26,368 nucleotides of DNA, from assembly GCA_964530555.1 (NCBI GenBank), contig CAZHBD010000006.1, positions 1 to 26,368 on the forward strand, read 5' to 3'. A program made the translations under genes and the position numbers. Shown one piece after another: positions 1-5,833 of this stretch; within the stretch, counting starts at the first letter, position 1, and each line of letters opens with the position of its first letter. The DNA is from CAZHBD01 sp964530555 (GTDB lineage: Bacteria > Patescibacteriota > Saccharimonadia > Saccharimonadales > AWTP1-31). A model generated the notes under the pieces. The model was not told the DNA's origin. It was given only the letters and a program-made list of their open reading frames with translations, and did not search any database.

Positions 1-82
1 GAACTATTCGTAGCCCTACCATATTGAAGGCCATCATTACTACGACGAATATCGCCGACAAGCGAACAAAAAATCGTTTCAC
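1..82 (-). CDS. N-terminus of an unknown membrane or secreted protein (partial)
   Basis: A GTG start at 82-80 opens a frame without stops that runs off the left edge, giving 27 residues. A Shine-Dalgarno-like GGGGAG lies about 7 nt upstream, and a good promoter lies at 112-140. The visible peptide starts VKRFFVRLSAIF and continues with a hydrophobic stretch, so it looks like a signal peptide or an N-terminal membrane anchor with a positively charged start. The mature protein is outside the window, so no function can be given. The call rests on the start, the ribosome site, the promoter and the hydrophobic segment together. Confidence 0.5.
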   Translation of the reverse strand, partial: MKRFFVRLSAIFVVVMMAFNMVGLRIV

Positions 83-111
83 ACTAGTTTCTCCCCTTAA
101 GCTTGCTTTTA

Positions 112-140
112 AGTATATTGCTTATGGTTGTAGAAAACAA
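112..140 (-). promoter_or_regulatory. Promoter of the leftmost gene
   Basis: On the minus strand a -35 TTGTTT (140-135) and a -10 TATACT (117-112) are separated by 17 bp. It drives the partial gene that starts at 82. It overlaps a plus-strand promoter at 118-146, so the two may compete for polymerase. Confidence 0.5.
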
Positions 141-146
141 TATATA
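118..146 (+). promoter_or_regulatory. Divergent promoter for the small ORF at 175
   Basis: TTGCTT (118-123), a 17-bp spacer and TATATA (141-146) form a plausible sigma-70 type promoter. Predicted transcription starts near 153 and would lead into the short ORF at 175-333. The promoter overlaps the opposite one at 112-140. Confidence 0.35.
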
Positions 147-174
147 CTAGGATTCTTCGGAAACAGGGTGTTTA

Positions 175-333
175 GTGAAATCATCTGCTGAACTAGAGCA
201 GGCCAGCCTAAAGTCATTACCTTCTTTTCATGAGGCAAAAATGGAACATTTTCCCAGCGAAGCTTTCTCGTTGGTTACAGCTCAACAGGGAAAAATTGGT
301 ATTTTTTATTTTAGCGCCTGGGTTATAACCTAA
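175..333 (+). CDS. Small hypothetical protein, 52 aa
   Basis: A GTG-started frame of 52 codons begins VKSSAELEQASLKS and ends at TAA 331-333. It has mixed composition with no membrane segment or motif that I recognise. It is preceded by a plausible promoter at 118-146 but only a weak ribosome site (AGGG about 7 nt upstream). It lies in a region where the adjacent YciI gene is decayed, so it could itself be a remnant or chance ORF. The 100 bases that follow (334-434) hold nothing I can support. Confidence 0.25.
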   Translation: MKSSAELEQASLKSLPSFHEAKMEHFPSEAFSLVTAQQGKIGIFYFSAWVIT

Positions 334-392
334 CCTACTAAGTAGGTGATTTCCCGCCTGCTGCACGGGCTTCTGAAAGGCCGATTGAACTG

Positions 393-545
393 TCAGGGAT
401 CTCTGGTGTTCGATTTACGGATGGTTATGTCTCGTCAAACATCTCCCACGACATACGGTTCTTTATCCAGCCAGTCGTGCAGTTTCTTTTCGGATGGGAA
501 ATCGACTAGAATCATCGAACATTTCATAGTGTTATCATCATGGGG
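393..545 (-). pseudogene. Decayed YciI-like protein (C-terminal half)
   Basis: Reading the minus strand from 545 gives a peptide beginning PHDDNTMKCSMILVDFPS and continuing through a WLDKEPYVVGDV motif. This closely resembles the C-terminal half of YciI/YCII-domain proteins (small ferredoxin-like fold proteins of uncertain function). A TAG at 548-546 precedes it, and a TGA at 437-435 sits exactly where the family usually has Trp after GDV. After that TGA the frame continues RDITIRK, still family-like, to a TGA at 395-393. The N-terminal half is not recognisable upstream. Two in-frame stops and the missing half indicate a pseudogene. Other genes here use TGA as a normal stop, so recoding is unlikely. 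Confidence 0.6.
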
Positions 546-568
546 CTAGTCTAGACTACCGCGGAATA

Positions 569-1726
569 CTAGAACCTTGGTTGGTAATTGTAATCTGTAA
601 TCGTGGTTAAAGTATGGCCGTTTTTATTTAGATTGTTAAACGAGTAGTCAATATGCAGATTCTTTGAGCCAAGACTTGCTGGTGTCGATCGTCCGATCTG
701 CGTATCACCGAGAAGCTTAACAGAGCCTGTGAATGTAATTTTCCCATTATTACTGCAACCTTGTTCCACCATTGTTACACATGCAGAAACTGCTCCTGAT
801 ACACTGCCGTCGGACCCGGTAACCCCTTTACCGCTAACTGCTATATCATTGCTTATAGAGAACTTGTCCGTACCGTGTGCAAAAACGTATAATGCGCCAC
901 CGCTCAATATTGCGATACTACTACTCCCAAGTGCATCTACTGATCCATAGCCAGTGGCGGTTGCGTTACCTACACTTACCGTGTTACCGCTGCCTATTAT
1001 GACTTTGCCGTTATAGTCTGGGCTAGAATTACGGAATGTCACACTCCCGAAATTCTCCGGATCTACGTCGGCAAATTTAATTGTTCCAGTGCCAACTAGA
1101 GCACCTGACACGTCGATACTGCTTGTATCAGAAGATGAGAATTGAATAGTTTTATCGCCCAGATTTATTGCAGTGTCCTTTTCGTTATAGAACGTCAGCA
1201 AATTCCTGCCGGTTGTCTTAATTAACGCATCGCCTGCAAAGTTAATAGTGCTGATAATTTGTACTTGCGGAATAGCTGATTTTGGATTTGTTCCGCTTAT
1301 AGTGTCTTCTATGCCACCTGTTATCGTAATAGGGTTACCTTTGACACCAGTTATAATGCTGTCTACTTGTCCATCGAAAATTAGTTTGTTGATGGTAAGA
1401 TTGGTGATATTATTCTGGAAAGCAAATGAAGTGGCGCCATACTGGTCAGTCGGCTGCGTAACTTTAGACACATCAATTTCAATGCTCTGATTATTTTTTG
1501 GTATCCCCAATGACCAATTAGCAGCTTCATTCCAGTTATAGTTTTTGGCTTTTCCTGTCCAAGAATTTATAACCGATGTAGTATCTGTTGTCTTTGTCTT
1601 TGAAAATGTTTTTTGGTCTTGACTCTGCCAGACTTTCCAGCCAACAACTCCGATGGCCGCAATCACGACTACAGCCAATATTCCGGCGATGTGCGCTGCA
1701 CCTGATTGATTACTATTCAGTTTCAT
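569..1726 (-). CDS. Membrane-anchored surface protein with autotransporter-like beta-helix repeats
   Basis: A 385-residue protein. Residues about 10-30 form a hydrophobic anchor following a polar start (MKLNSNQSGAAHIAGIL). Residues about 53-75 hold the W-G-x-NW-x-AxNW-x-G-x-P pattern found at the start of many right-handed beta-helix and autotransporter passenger proteins. The rest is rich in Gly, Ser, Thr, Asn and short hydrophobic strands, with no catalytic motif. It is probably held in the membrane and exposed outside as an adhesin-like or structural protein. I chose the ATG at 1726 over the one at 1732 because AAGGA sits at proper distance before it. The gene has its own promoter and lies downstream of a terminator. 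Function is inferred from composition only. Confidence 0.7.
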   Translation of the reverse strand: MKLNSNQSGAAHIAGILAVVVIAAIGVVGWKVWQSQDQKTFSKTKTTDTTSVINSWTGKAKNYNWNEAANWSLGIPKNNQSIEIDVSKVTQPTDQYGATSFAFQNNITNLTINKLIFDGQVDSIITGVKGNPITITGGIEDTISGTNPKSAIPQVQIISTINFAGDALIKTTGRNLLTFYNEKDTAINLGDKTIQFSSSDTSSIDVSGALVGTGTIKFADVDPENFGSVTFRNSSPDYNGKVIIGSGNTVSVGNATATGYGSVDALGSSSIAILSGGALYVFAHGTDKFSISNDIAVSGKGVTGSDGSVSGAVSACVTMVEQGCSNNGKITFTGSVKLLGDTQIGRSTPASLGSKNLHIDYSFNNLNKNGHTLTTITDYNYQPRF

Positions 1727-1745
1727 ACCCATCCTTGTTTAATTA

Positions 1746-1773
1746 ACAATAAGTATGAGCTAACCTTTATCAA
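1746..1773 (-). promoter_or_regulatory. Promoter of the surface-protein gene
   Basis: On the minus strand TTGATA (1773-1768), a 16-bp spacer and TATTGT (1751-1746) lie 20 nt before the start at 1726. It abuts the T-tract of the terminator at 1772-1798, so the gene appears insulated from upstream transcription. Confidence 0.45.
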
Positions 1774-1798
1774 AAGAAAAGACCTCTGATTCCAGAGG
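1772..1798 (-). terminator. Intrinsic terminator
   Basis: Minus strand: CCTCTG, loop GAAT, CAGAGG (1798-1783), then TCTTTTCTTTT. It ends any transcript coming from the tRNA-like remnant at 1811-1901. Confidence 0.7.
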
Positions 1799-1810
1799 CC
1801 AAAGTGCTTA

Positions 1811-1901
1811 TGGTAGCGGGGGCAGGGGCGTTCTGTGAACCATTTCCTCATGTGCTCGGAACAACTTCCTGTGCTCATTCGTCATGAACGAACCTGCGAC
1901 C
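1811..1901 (-). repeat. Partial copy of the initiator tRNA 3' half, split by a 62-nt insert
   Basis: Two blocks are identical to the adjacent tRNA gene and lie in the same order and strand. Bases 1811-1826 (16 nt) match tRNA bases 1987-2002, covering CCA, the acceptor 3' strand and part of the T-stem. Bases 1889-1901 (13 nt) match 2006-2018, covering the T-stem 5' strand and the start of the T-loop. In the intact tRNA these blocks are separated by 3 T-loop bases; here 62 bases intervene (1827-1888). The 5' half of the tRNA is absent. The insert encodes a short frame with ATG at 1886 (about 25 codons, MTNEHRKLF...), which may be chance. It is a tRNA pseudogene fragment or a structured RNA. Confidence 0.6.
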
Positions 1902-1950
1902 ACGCCCGACTTTGTCGTGCTTGTCGCAGAACCCAGTCAGCTCCATGACC

Positions 1951-1979
1951 AAGAAAAAAGCCCTAGACAAGCTAGGACT
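1951..1979 (-). terminator. Terminator of initiator tRNA transcript
   Basis: Minus strand: AGTCCTAG (1979-1972), a five-base loop, CTAGGGCT (1966-1959) with one G-T wobble, then TTTTTTCTT. It lies 7 nt after the encoded CCA of the tRNA at 1987-2061. Confidence 0.85.
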
Positions 1980-1986
1980 CTTTTCT

Positions 1987-2061
1987 TGGTAGCGGGGGCA
2001 GGACTCGAACCTGCGACCTCTTGGTTATGAGCCAAGCGAGCTGCCGCTGCTCCACCCCGCG
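1987..2061 (-). tRNA. Initiator tRNA-Met (CAU)
   Basis: A complete 75-nt cloverleaf with encoded CCA. The acceptor stem is CGCGGGG/CCCCGCT, leaving position 1-72 unpaired (C-U); such a mismatch is the hallmark of bacterial initiator tRNAs. The D-stem GAGC/GCTC gives the A11-U24 pair of initiators. The anticodon loop is CTCATAA. The anticodon stem is CTTGG/CCAAG, so only two of the usual three G-C pairs next to the loop are present; position 29-41 is U-A. The T-arm is GCAGG/CCTGC with loop TTCGAGT. It is preceded by a structured transcribed leader (2062-2155) and followed by a strong terminator. Confidence 0.95.
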
Positions 2062-2155
2062 TCGATAATGGAGAAAAACCTAGGTTTTTCTCGTCGCGCC
2101 GGCAAAATTATGCGAAATTTTGTCGGGCTTCTCTTTTCCTTTTGGAAACAGGAGC
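2062..2155 (-). ncRNA. Structured 5' leader of initiator tRNA, copy 1 of a repeated element
   Basis: Between the promoter at 2162-2190 and the tRNA lies a leader of about 94 nt. Hairpin A is GAGAAAAACC-TA-GGTTTTTCTC (2071-2092), ending 9 nt before the tRNA. Hairpin B is an 11-bp stem (2099-2109 with 2116-2126) with a six-base loop. A 6-nt linker separates A and B. Distal to B is a conserved strand, on the minus strand GGAAAAGAG then AGC, with a small TTTCC/GGAAA hairpin. The same layout precedes elongator tRNA-Met at 13409-13504. Stem B differs between copies by paired changes, indicating selection for structure. The role is unknown. Confidence 0.7.
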
Positions 2156-2161
2156 TCAAGT

Positions 2162-2190
2162 ATCTTAGCAAACAGAGGTGATTGTGTCAA
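2162..2190 (-). promoter_or_regulatory. Promoter of initiator tRNA
   Basis: Minus strand TTGACA (2190-2185), 17-bp spacer, TAAGAT (2167-2162). The -35 is perfect consensus. The predicted start near 2155 makes the hairpin leader part of the transcript. Confidence 0.75.
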
Positions 2191-2271
2191 TCGGGTAGTG
2201 ACTAAAAATCTTTAAGCAAACTTTCATGCATGGTGCGTATGATCTTGACATAACGTAATATAGGAAAAGCT

Positions 2272-3648
2272 ATGAATGTATTTTCGCGCGGGGTACGAAA
2301 CGCCTTTCGCAACTCCATCAGGACATTTTCGATCGTCGTCATTCTAGGGCTCAGCGTTGGCCTAGCCTTGGCGATGCTCGTGGCCCGGCAAGCGGTTGAA
2401 GAAAAGATCAACACGGTCAAAAGCTCGATTGGTAACACGATCACCATCACTCCTGCTGGTGCTCAAGGTTTTCAAGGTGGCGGCGAGCCACTGACCGCCG
2501 ACGAGTTAAGCAAGGTGCGCTCGACGACCAACGTCACCAAGCTAACCGAGTTACTTAATGATAGATTAACGACCGATACCACTAATCTGCAATCGGCGAT
2601 TGAGCCTGGTAGTCTCGGTCGTCGTCAAGCAGGCAACTCTGGAGTTGGCGCTACGCTACCTGTTGCAGCAGCACGTCAAGAAAGTAGCGATGGCGGCACG
2701 ATACGTGCCTTTACTCCTCCAGTCATCGTGACCGGAACCAACGATATTGCTGCGACGGCAGCCTTCTCGGGCAGCACAGCTACATTCACTGGCGGCCAAG
2801 CTATAGATGCCGGCAAAGATGCCAATGAAGCGGTTGTGGGTAAGGCATTGGCTGAGAAAAACAGCCTGAAGGTCGGGTCGACATTCACAATGTATAGTGC
2901 TGAAATAAAGGTGGTCGGGGTTTATGATACGGGCAACACGTTTGCCAATAGTGGTTTAGTAGTGTCACTTCCAGCGCTTCAGCGGCTGTCGTCACAAACC
3001 GGATCGGTGACGACCGCCATTGCAGAGGTCAATTCAGTCGATAATCTTGATTCGGTAGTAACGGCGATCAAAGCAACGCTCGGTGATAAGGCCGATGTGG
3101 TCAGTAACCAGGATACTGCTAAGCAAGCTGTTGAACCGCTACAAAACGGAAAAAGCATTTCCTTGTTCAGTCTCATTGGGGCACTGGTGGCCGGGGCAAT
3201 AATCATTTTGTTGACTATGATGATGATCGTTCGTGAACGACGCCGTGAGATTGGTGTAATGAAAGCTATTGGTGCGTCGAACCTGTCTGTAACGACGCAG
3301 TTTATCAGTGAGGCGATCACTCTAACGATTTTGGGGATGGTGGTTGGCTTGCTGATAGGTATTGCGGCAGCCAACCCAATCACTAAGGTGCTGGTTAATA
3401 ACAGTACCAGTAGCTCGCAGACTGCGCAGCAAGGCCCAGGAGTGGGTCCTCCTGCTGAAGCTCGACGTCTCCTCCGTGACTTTGGGAATAATAGTTTGAC
3501 GAACCTGCGTGCGATAAAGACGAATGTAGGTCTAGACATCGTCGGTTATGGCATTGTGTCCGCCTTCGCTATTGCAATTGTGGGCAGTGCGGTGCCAGCG
3601 TTTTTGATCAGTAAAGTTCGACCAGCCGAAATAATGAGAGCTGACTAG
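2272..3648 (+). CDS. MacB/FtsX-type ABC transporter permease
   Basis: A 458-residue permease of the MacB/LolCE/FtsX superfamily. A first membrane segment at about 17-39 is followed by a long extracytoplasmic MacB_PCD-like domain (about 40-295, rich in Gly, Ala and Thr). Three further membrane segments lie at about 296-320, 345-370 and 425-447. The stretch RERRREIGVMKAIGAS at about 320-335 is the typical FtsX-family loop that contacts the ATPase, and the protein ends RPAEIMRAD as the family commonly does. The start has AGGAAAA upstream. The ATPase gene follows after 8 bp, so the two form one transporter. Such pairs use mechanical force across the membrane for lipoprotein, peptide or drug export; the substrate here is unknown. 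Confidence 0.9.
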   Translation: MNVFSRGVRNAFRNSIRTFSIVVILGLSVGLALAMLVARQAVEEKINTVKSSIGNTITITPAGAQGFQGGGEPLTADELSKVRSTTNVTKLTELLNDRLTTDTTNLQSAIEPGSLGRRQAGNSGVGATLPVAAARQESSDGGTIRAFTPPVIVTGTNDIAATAAFSGSTATFTGGQAIDAGKDANEAVVGKALAEKNSLKVGSTFTMYSAEIKVVGVYDTGNTFANSGLVVSLPALQRLSSQTGSVTTAIAEVNSVDNLDSVVTAIKATLGDKADVVSNQDTAKQAVEPLQNGKSISLFSLIGALVAGAIIILLTMMMIVRERRREIGVMKAIGASNLSVTTQFISEAITLTILGMVVGLLIGIAAANPITKVLVNNSTSSSQTAQQGPGVGPPAEARRLLRDFGNNSLTNLRAIKTNVGLDIVGYGIVSAFAIAIVGSAVPAFLISKVRPAEIMRAD

Positions 3649-3656
3649 GAGCTACT

Positions 3657-4325
3657 ATGCTAGAAGTAAAAAAACTATCCAAAACCTTTAATACCGGCGA
3701 CACCAAGGTCGAAGCTATAAAGACCACATCGTTCTCTGTTCCAGACGGGCAATTTGCTTCGATTATTGGCAAGAGCGGCAGCGGCAAAAGTACCCTGTTG
3801 AGCTTACTGGGTGCCCTCGATAAACCCACCGCCGGAAGTATTGTGGTTGGCGGGAAAGACATTACCAAACTGAGCGATCACAAATTGATCGCCTATCGTT
3901 GTAAGAGTATTGGATTTGTATTTCAGAACTACAATTTGGTGCCCAATCTGTCTGCAATCGAAAACGTTATGTTACCTATGGAGTTTGCCAAAATGCCAAC
4001 AGTGCAACGCCGCGAACGGGCCAAAGAACTTTTAGCTCAGGTTGGCCTTGATGAGGCGAAACAGCACCGCAAACCTGGTCGCCTGTCTGGTGGTGAACAA
4101 CAGCGTGTGGCTATTGCCCGAGCGCTCGCCAATCGGCCCAAGCTAATCTTGGCTGATGAACCTACAGGCAACCTAGACTCACAAACCGGCAAGATGATTT
4201 TTGATTTGCTGCACGTGCTCGCCAAAGCGGAGAAAACCACCATTGTGGTAGTCACGCATGATTTAGCTATTGCCGGTAAAACTGACAAGACCTTCAAGCT
4301 AAAAGATGGCAAATTGGTAGGCTAA
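3657..4325 (+). CDS. ABC transporter ATP-binding protein, MacB/LolD type
   Basis: A 222-residue ATPase, full length for the family. Walker A GKSGSGKST is at 38-46, Q-loop glutamine at 90, signature LSGGEQQ at 143-149, Walker B LILADEP at 163-169 and H-loop histidine at 201. All catalytic elements are intact. The insertion LVPNLSAIENVMLPM after the Q-loop is typical of the MacB/LolD/FtsE branch. TAGGAG sits before the ATG, and the gene follows the permease by 8 bp, so they are cotranscribed. It would dimerise on the permease at the cytoplasmic face. The following sequence to 4379 shows no clear terminator. Confidence 0.93.
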   Translation: MLEVKKLSKTFNTGDTKVEAIKTTSFSVPDGQFASIIGKSGSGKSTLLSLLGALDKPTAGSIVVGGKDITKLSDHKLIAYRCKSIGFVFQNYNLVPNLSAIENVMLPMEFAKMPTVQRRERAKELLAQVGLDEAKQHRKPGRLSGGEQQRVAIARALANRPKLILADEPTGNLDSQTGKMIFDLLHVLAKAEKTTIVVVTHDLAIAGKTDKTFKLKDGKLVG

Positions 4326-4379
4326 AATTCTCACTCTGCGGTTGTGCTTTTGATCACTGTCTTGTGCTACTTGAATCGC

Positions 4380-4385
4380 TAGAAT
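4380..4385 (+). promoter_or_regulatory. -10 box giving a leaderless transcript
   Basis: TAGAAT is followed after 6 nt by the ATG at 4392, so predicted transcription starts at or next to the start codon. No convincing -35 is seen. Confidence 0.4.
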
Positions 4386-4391
4386 GTGGGC

Positions 4392-4601
4392 ATGGAACGA
4401 GGTGCAGGCATTGATATCTTACGGCTTAGGGAAAAGTCCCGGTATGAGAAGAGTAGACGCAACAAAGTCTACTATCACCTACTAGGCTATAGCGTACTGG
4501 CTAATGACGGCGGTGAGCAATTTACGCCACGTCGAGGGTGGCTTGACGAAGTGTGGGCGGATGCTCGCGAGCGATATGCTCGCAGGCATCAAAAATCATA
4601 A
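4392..4601 (+). CDS. Small hypothetical protein, 69 aa
   Basis: A 69-residue basic protein with many charged and aromatic residues (starts MERGAGIDILRLREKSRYEK, contains VYYHLLGYSVLAND and WLDEVWADARERYARR). There is no membrane segment and no motif I recognise. A GTG two codons earlier (4386) would extend it, but ATG 4392 lies 6 nt after a -10 box and fits the leaderless pattern seen in many genes here. Balanced amino acid use over the whole length makes it a credible gene. Function unknown. Confidence 0.5.
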   Translation: MERGAGIDILRLREKSRYEKSRRNKVYYHLLGYSVLANDGGEQFTPRRGWLDEVWADARERYARRHQKS

Positions 4602-4651
4602 GGGGTGACAGCGAAATATCTTACTGTTTGGGGCACGAGCAATATCCATAC

Positions 4652-4676
4652 TGGTAGCCAGGAGTTACCATATACA
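4652..4676 (+). promoter_or_regulatory. Inverted repeat and -10 box before the Crp/Fnr gene
   Basis: TGGTA (4652-4656) and TACCA (4666-4670) form an inverted repeat with a 9-nt spacer, directly abutting a possible -10 TATACA (4671-4676). The position suits an operator, possibly for autoregulation by the regulator encoded next. This is inference from layout alone. Confidence 0.35.
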
Positions 4677-4680
4677 CAGT

Positions 4681-4740
4681 ATGTCTACAATGCCTAAGCA
4701 GTTAAGTGCGTTTCTGAATAAATACCCAACAGACAGTTAA
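4681..4740 (+). pseudogene. N-terminal fragment of the Crp/Fnr gene, out of frame with the rest
   Basis: ATG 4681 or 4690 opens a short frame (MPKQLSAFLNKYPTDS then TAA at 4738). This resembles the usual N-terminus of Patescibacteria Crp-like proteins, which runs into a G-x-LL-x-QGE strand. That strand (RRGWPLLYQGEIPRSAFVV) is present immediately downstream in the -1 frame from 4740 and is continuous with the main ORF at 4791. A one-base difference would join the two. It is either a true frameshift, a programmed -1 shift, or a sequence error. Confidence 0.55.
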
Positions 4741-4790
4741 GACGTGGCTGGCCGCTTCTGTACCAGGGCGAAATTCCACGCTCGGCGTTT

Positions 4791-5351
4791 GTGGTGAAAA
4801 AGGGTGTGATCAAAGTATACGATATCAACCCGAGCGGTGAAGAGAAGGTGGTCAACTTCAATACCGATGGCGATATTACGCCGGCGGCATGGGTATGGGG
4901 CAAGGCGCCTGTTGCCTTGTATTACTACGAGGCCTTTACCGACTCCGAAGTGTGCATTGTGCCTCGAGAGAAGCTATGCGAAATATTAGAGTCTGACCAG
5001 GAGCTATTACGCTATGCACTGGACAGGTACATTAGTTTATACGTGGGTACTATCATGCATATCTATGCCCTGGAGCAGACTAAAGCCTCTGAAAAGCTTT
5101 TGCGCATCTTGCAATATCTCGGTATGCGCTACGGCGAAAAAGCTACCAGCAGCTTACGGCGAATCACCTTGCGCTTGACTCACCAGGATCTAGCTCGGCT
5201 GATCGGCATGACTCGTGAGACGACGGCAGTAGAACTGGGTAAGCTTAAAAGGCGTGGTTTGATTGCCTATCAAAACCAGCGCTACCTGATTGACAGCAAA
5301 AAGATACAACAAGCGCTGGGTGAAGAAGAGTTTAAAGACCTGGTTATTTAG
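4791..5351 (+). CDS. Crp/Fnr-family transcription regulator
   Basis: The called frame (GTG start, 186 aa) has the second half of a cyclic-nucleotide-binding-like beta barrel (KKGVIKVYDINPSGEEKVV), a long dimerisation helix (about 65-100) and a winged helix-turn-helix at about 129-165 (LTHQDLARLIGMTRETTAVELGKLKRRGLI). The open frame extends upstream to about 4740 and contains further family sequence, so GTG 4791 is not the true beginning; the N-terminus lies in another frame (4681-4740). The effector is unknown, because the part carrying phosphate-binding residues is not typical. Its 3' end overlaps the convergent receiver gene by 8 bp. Confidence 0.8.
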   Translation: MVKKGVIKVYDINPSGEEKVVNFNTDGDITPAAWVWGKAPVALYYYEAFTDSEVCIVPREKLCEILESDQELLRYALDRYISLYVGTIMHIYALEQTKASEKLLRILQYLGMRYGEKATSSLRRITLRLTHQDLARLIGMTRETTAVELGKLKRRGLIAYQNQRYLIDSKKIQQALGEEEFKDLVI

Positions 5352-5751
5352 TGGCGGGTCGAGTTTTGGACCCGGCGTTCTTGCGGTCGTTCAGGGTGTC
5401 ATCTACCAGGCGCACTAGCTCGTTAGGGGATGCCCAGGCCTTGAGCATGTAACGAGACGCACCAAGTTCAAAAGCCTTGTCAATATCTTTTTGCACATCG
5501 TAATTGCTAAAGACAATGATCTTGAGCTTCGGATAGTTTTCGAGTGGCTTTAAATTTTGTAAAAATTCAATCCCATCCATCTTGGGCATGCGTAAATCGA
5601 GTAAAATCAGCTCGGGTGTTCTTTGTTTGACCTGGTCTAAGCCTTCCTTACCGTTGTAGGCGGAAACAACCTCGTGACCCATCTTTTTTAAGATCATGCT
5701 GTATGCTTCGTTTAAACTACTTTCGTCTTCGACAATTAATATATAAGCCAT
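5344..5751 (-). CDS. CheY-like response regulator receiver protein
   Basis: A 135-residue single receiver domain without an output domain. Acidic pocket E8-D9, phosphoacceptor D52 in LILLDLRMPKMDG, S82 and K104 are all present. The last 15 residues are a basic tail (NDRKNAGSKTRPATK). It lies 82 bp downstream of the CHASE histidine kinase on the same strand and is the obvious phosphorylation partner. Without an output domain it must act by protein contact or as a phosphorelay step. GAGGA about 11 nt before the ATG is a possible ribosome site. Its end overlaps the convergent Crp/Fnr gene by 8 bp. Confidence 0.92.
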   Translation of the reverse strand: MAYILIVEDESSLNEAYSMILKKMGHEVVSAYNGKEGLDQVKQRTPELILLDLRMPKMDGIEFLQNLKPLENYPKLKIIVFSNYDVQKDIDKAFELGASRYMLKAWASPNELVRLVDDTLNDRKNAGSKTRPATK

Positions 5752-5833
5752 TCGTTGGTTGTTCCTCTTTTCCTACGCATTGTAACAGGGGTACTAATAA
5801 CAGACTGTAAGAATTTTTATAGTGCCCAACGTC

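Noticed and set aside
393..437. TGA read as Trp, suggesting an altered genetic code
   Set aside because: Intact genes such as the response regulator (18334-18336) and the 161-aa gene end in TGA, and a second stop (TAG) interrupts the YciI remnant.
346..549. A 67-aa plus-strand frame
   Set aside because: It is antisense to the recognisable YciI remnant and has no ribosome site or promoter; the minus-strand reading explains the sequence.
1811..1960. Region considered as tmRNA, SRP RNA or RNase P RNA because of its tRNA-like end and hairpins
   Set aside because: No tag-peptide and acceptor 5' strand of tmRNA, no GGAA tetraloop with the AGCAG motif of SRP RNA, and too short for RNase P RNA. Only the tRNA-derived blocks can be supported.
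1865..2030. A plus-strand frame through the tRNA giving VAGAGLEPATSWL
   Set aside because: This is the well-known false translation of a tRNA antisense strand.
2062..2150. Hairpin leader interpreted as a plus-strand terminator
   Set aside because: The T-rich run begins several bases after the stem and is broken by C and G; no plus-strand gene precedes it. Conservation relative to the tRNA start fits a minus-strand leader better.
2979..3539. A 186-aa open frame on the minus strand within the ABC permease gene
   Set aside because: It lies wholly antisense to a well-supported FtsX-type permease, has biased composition and no start signals.
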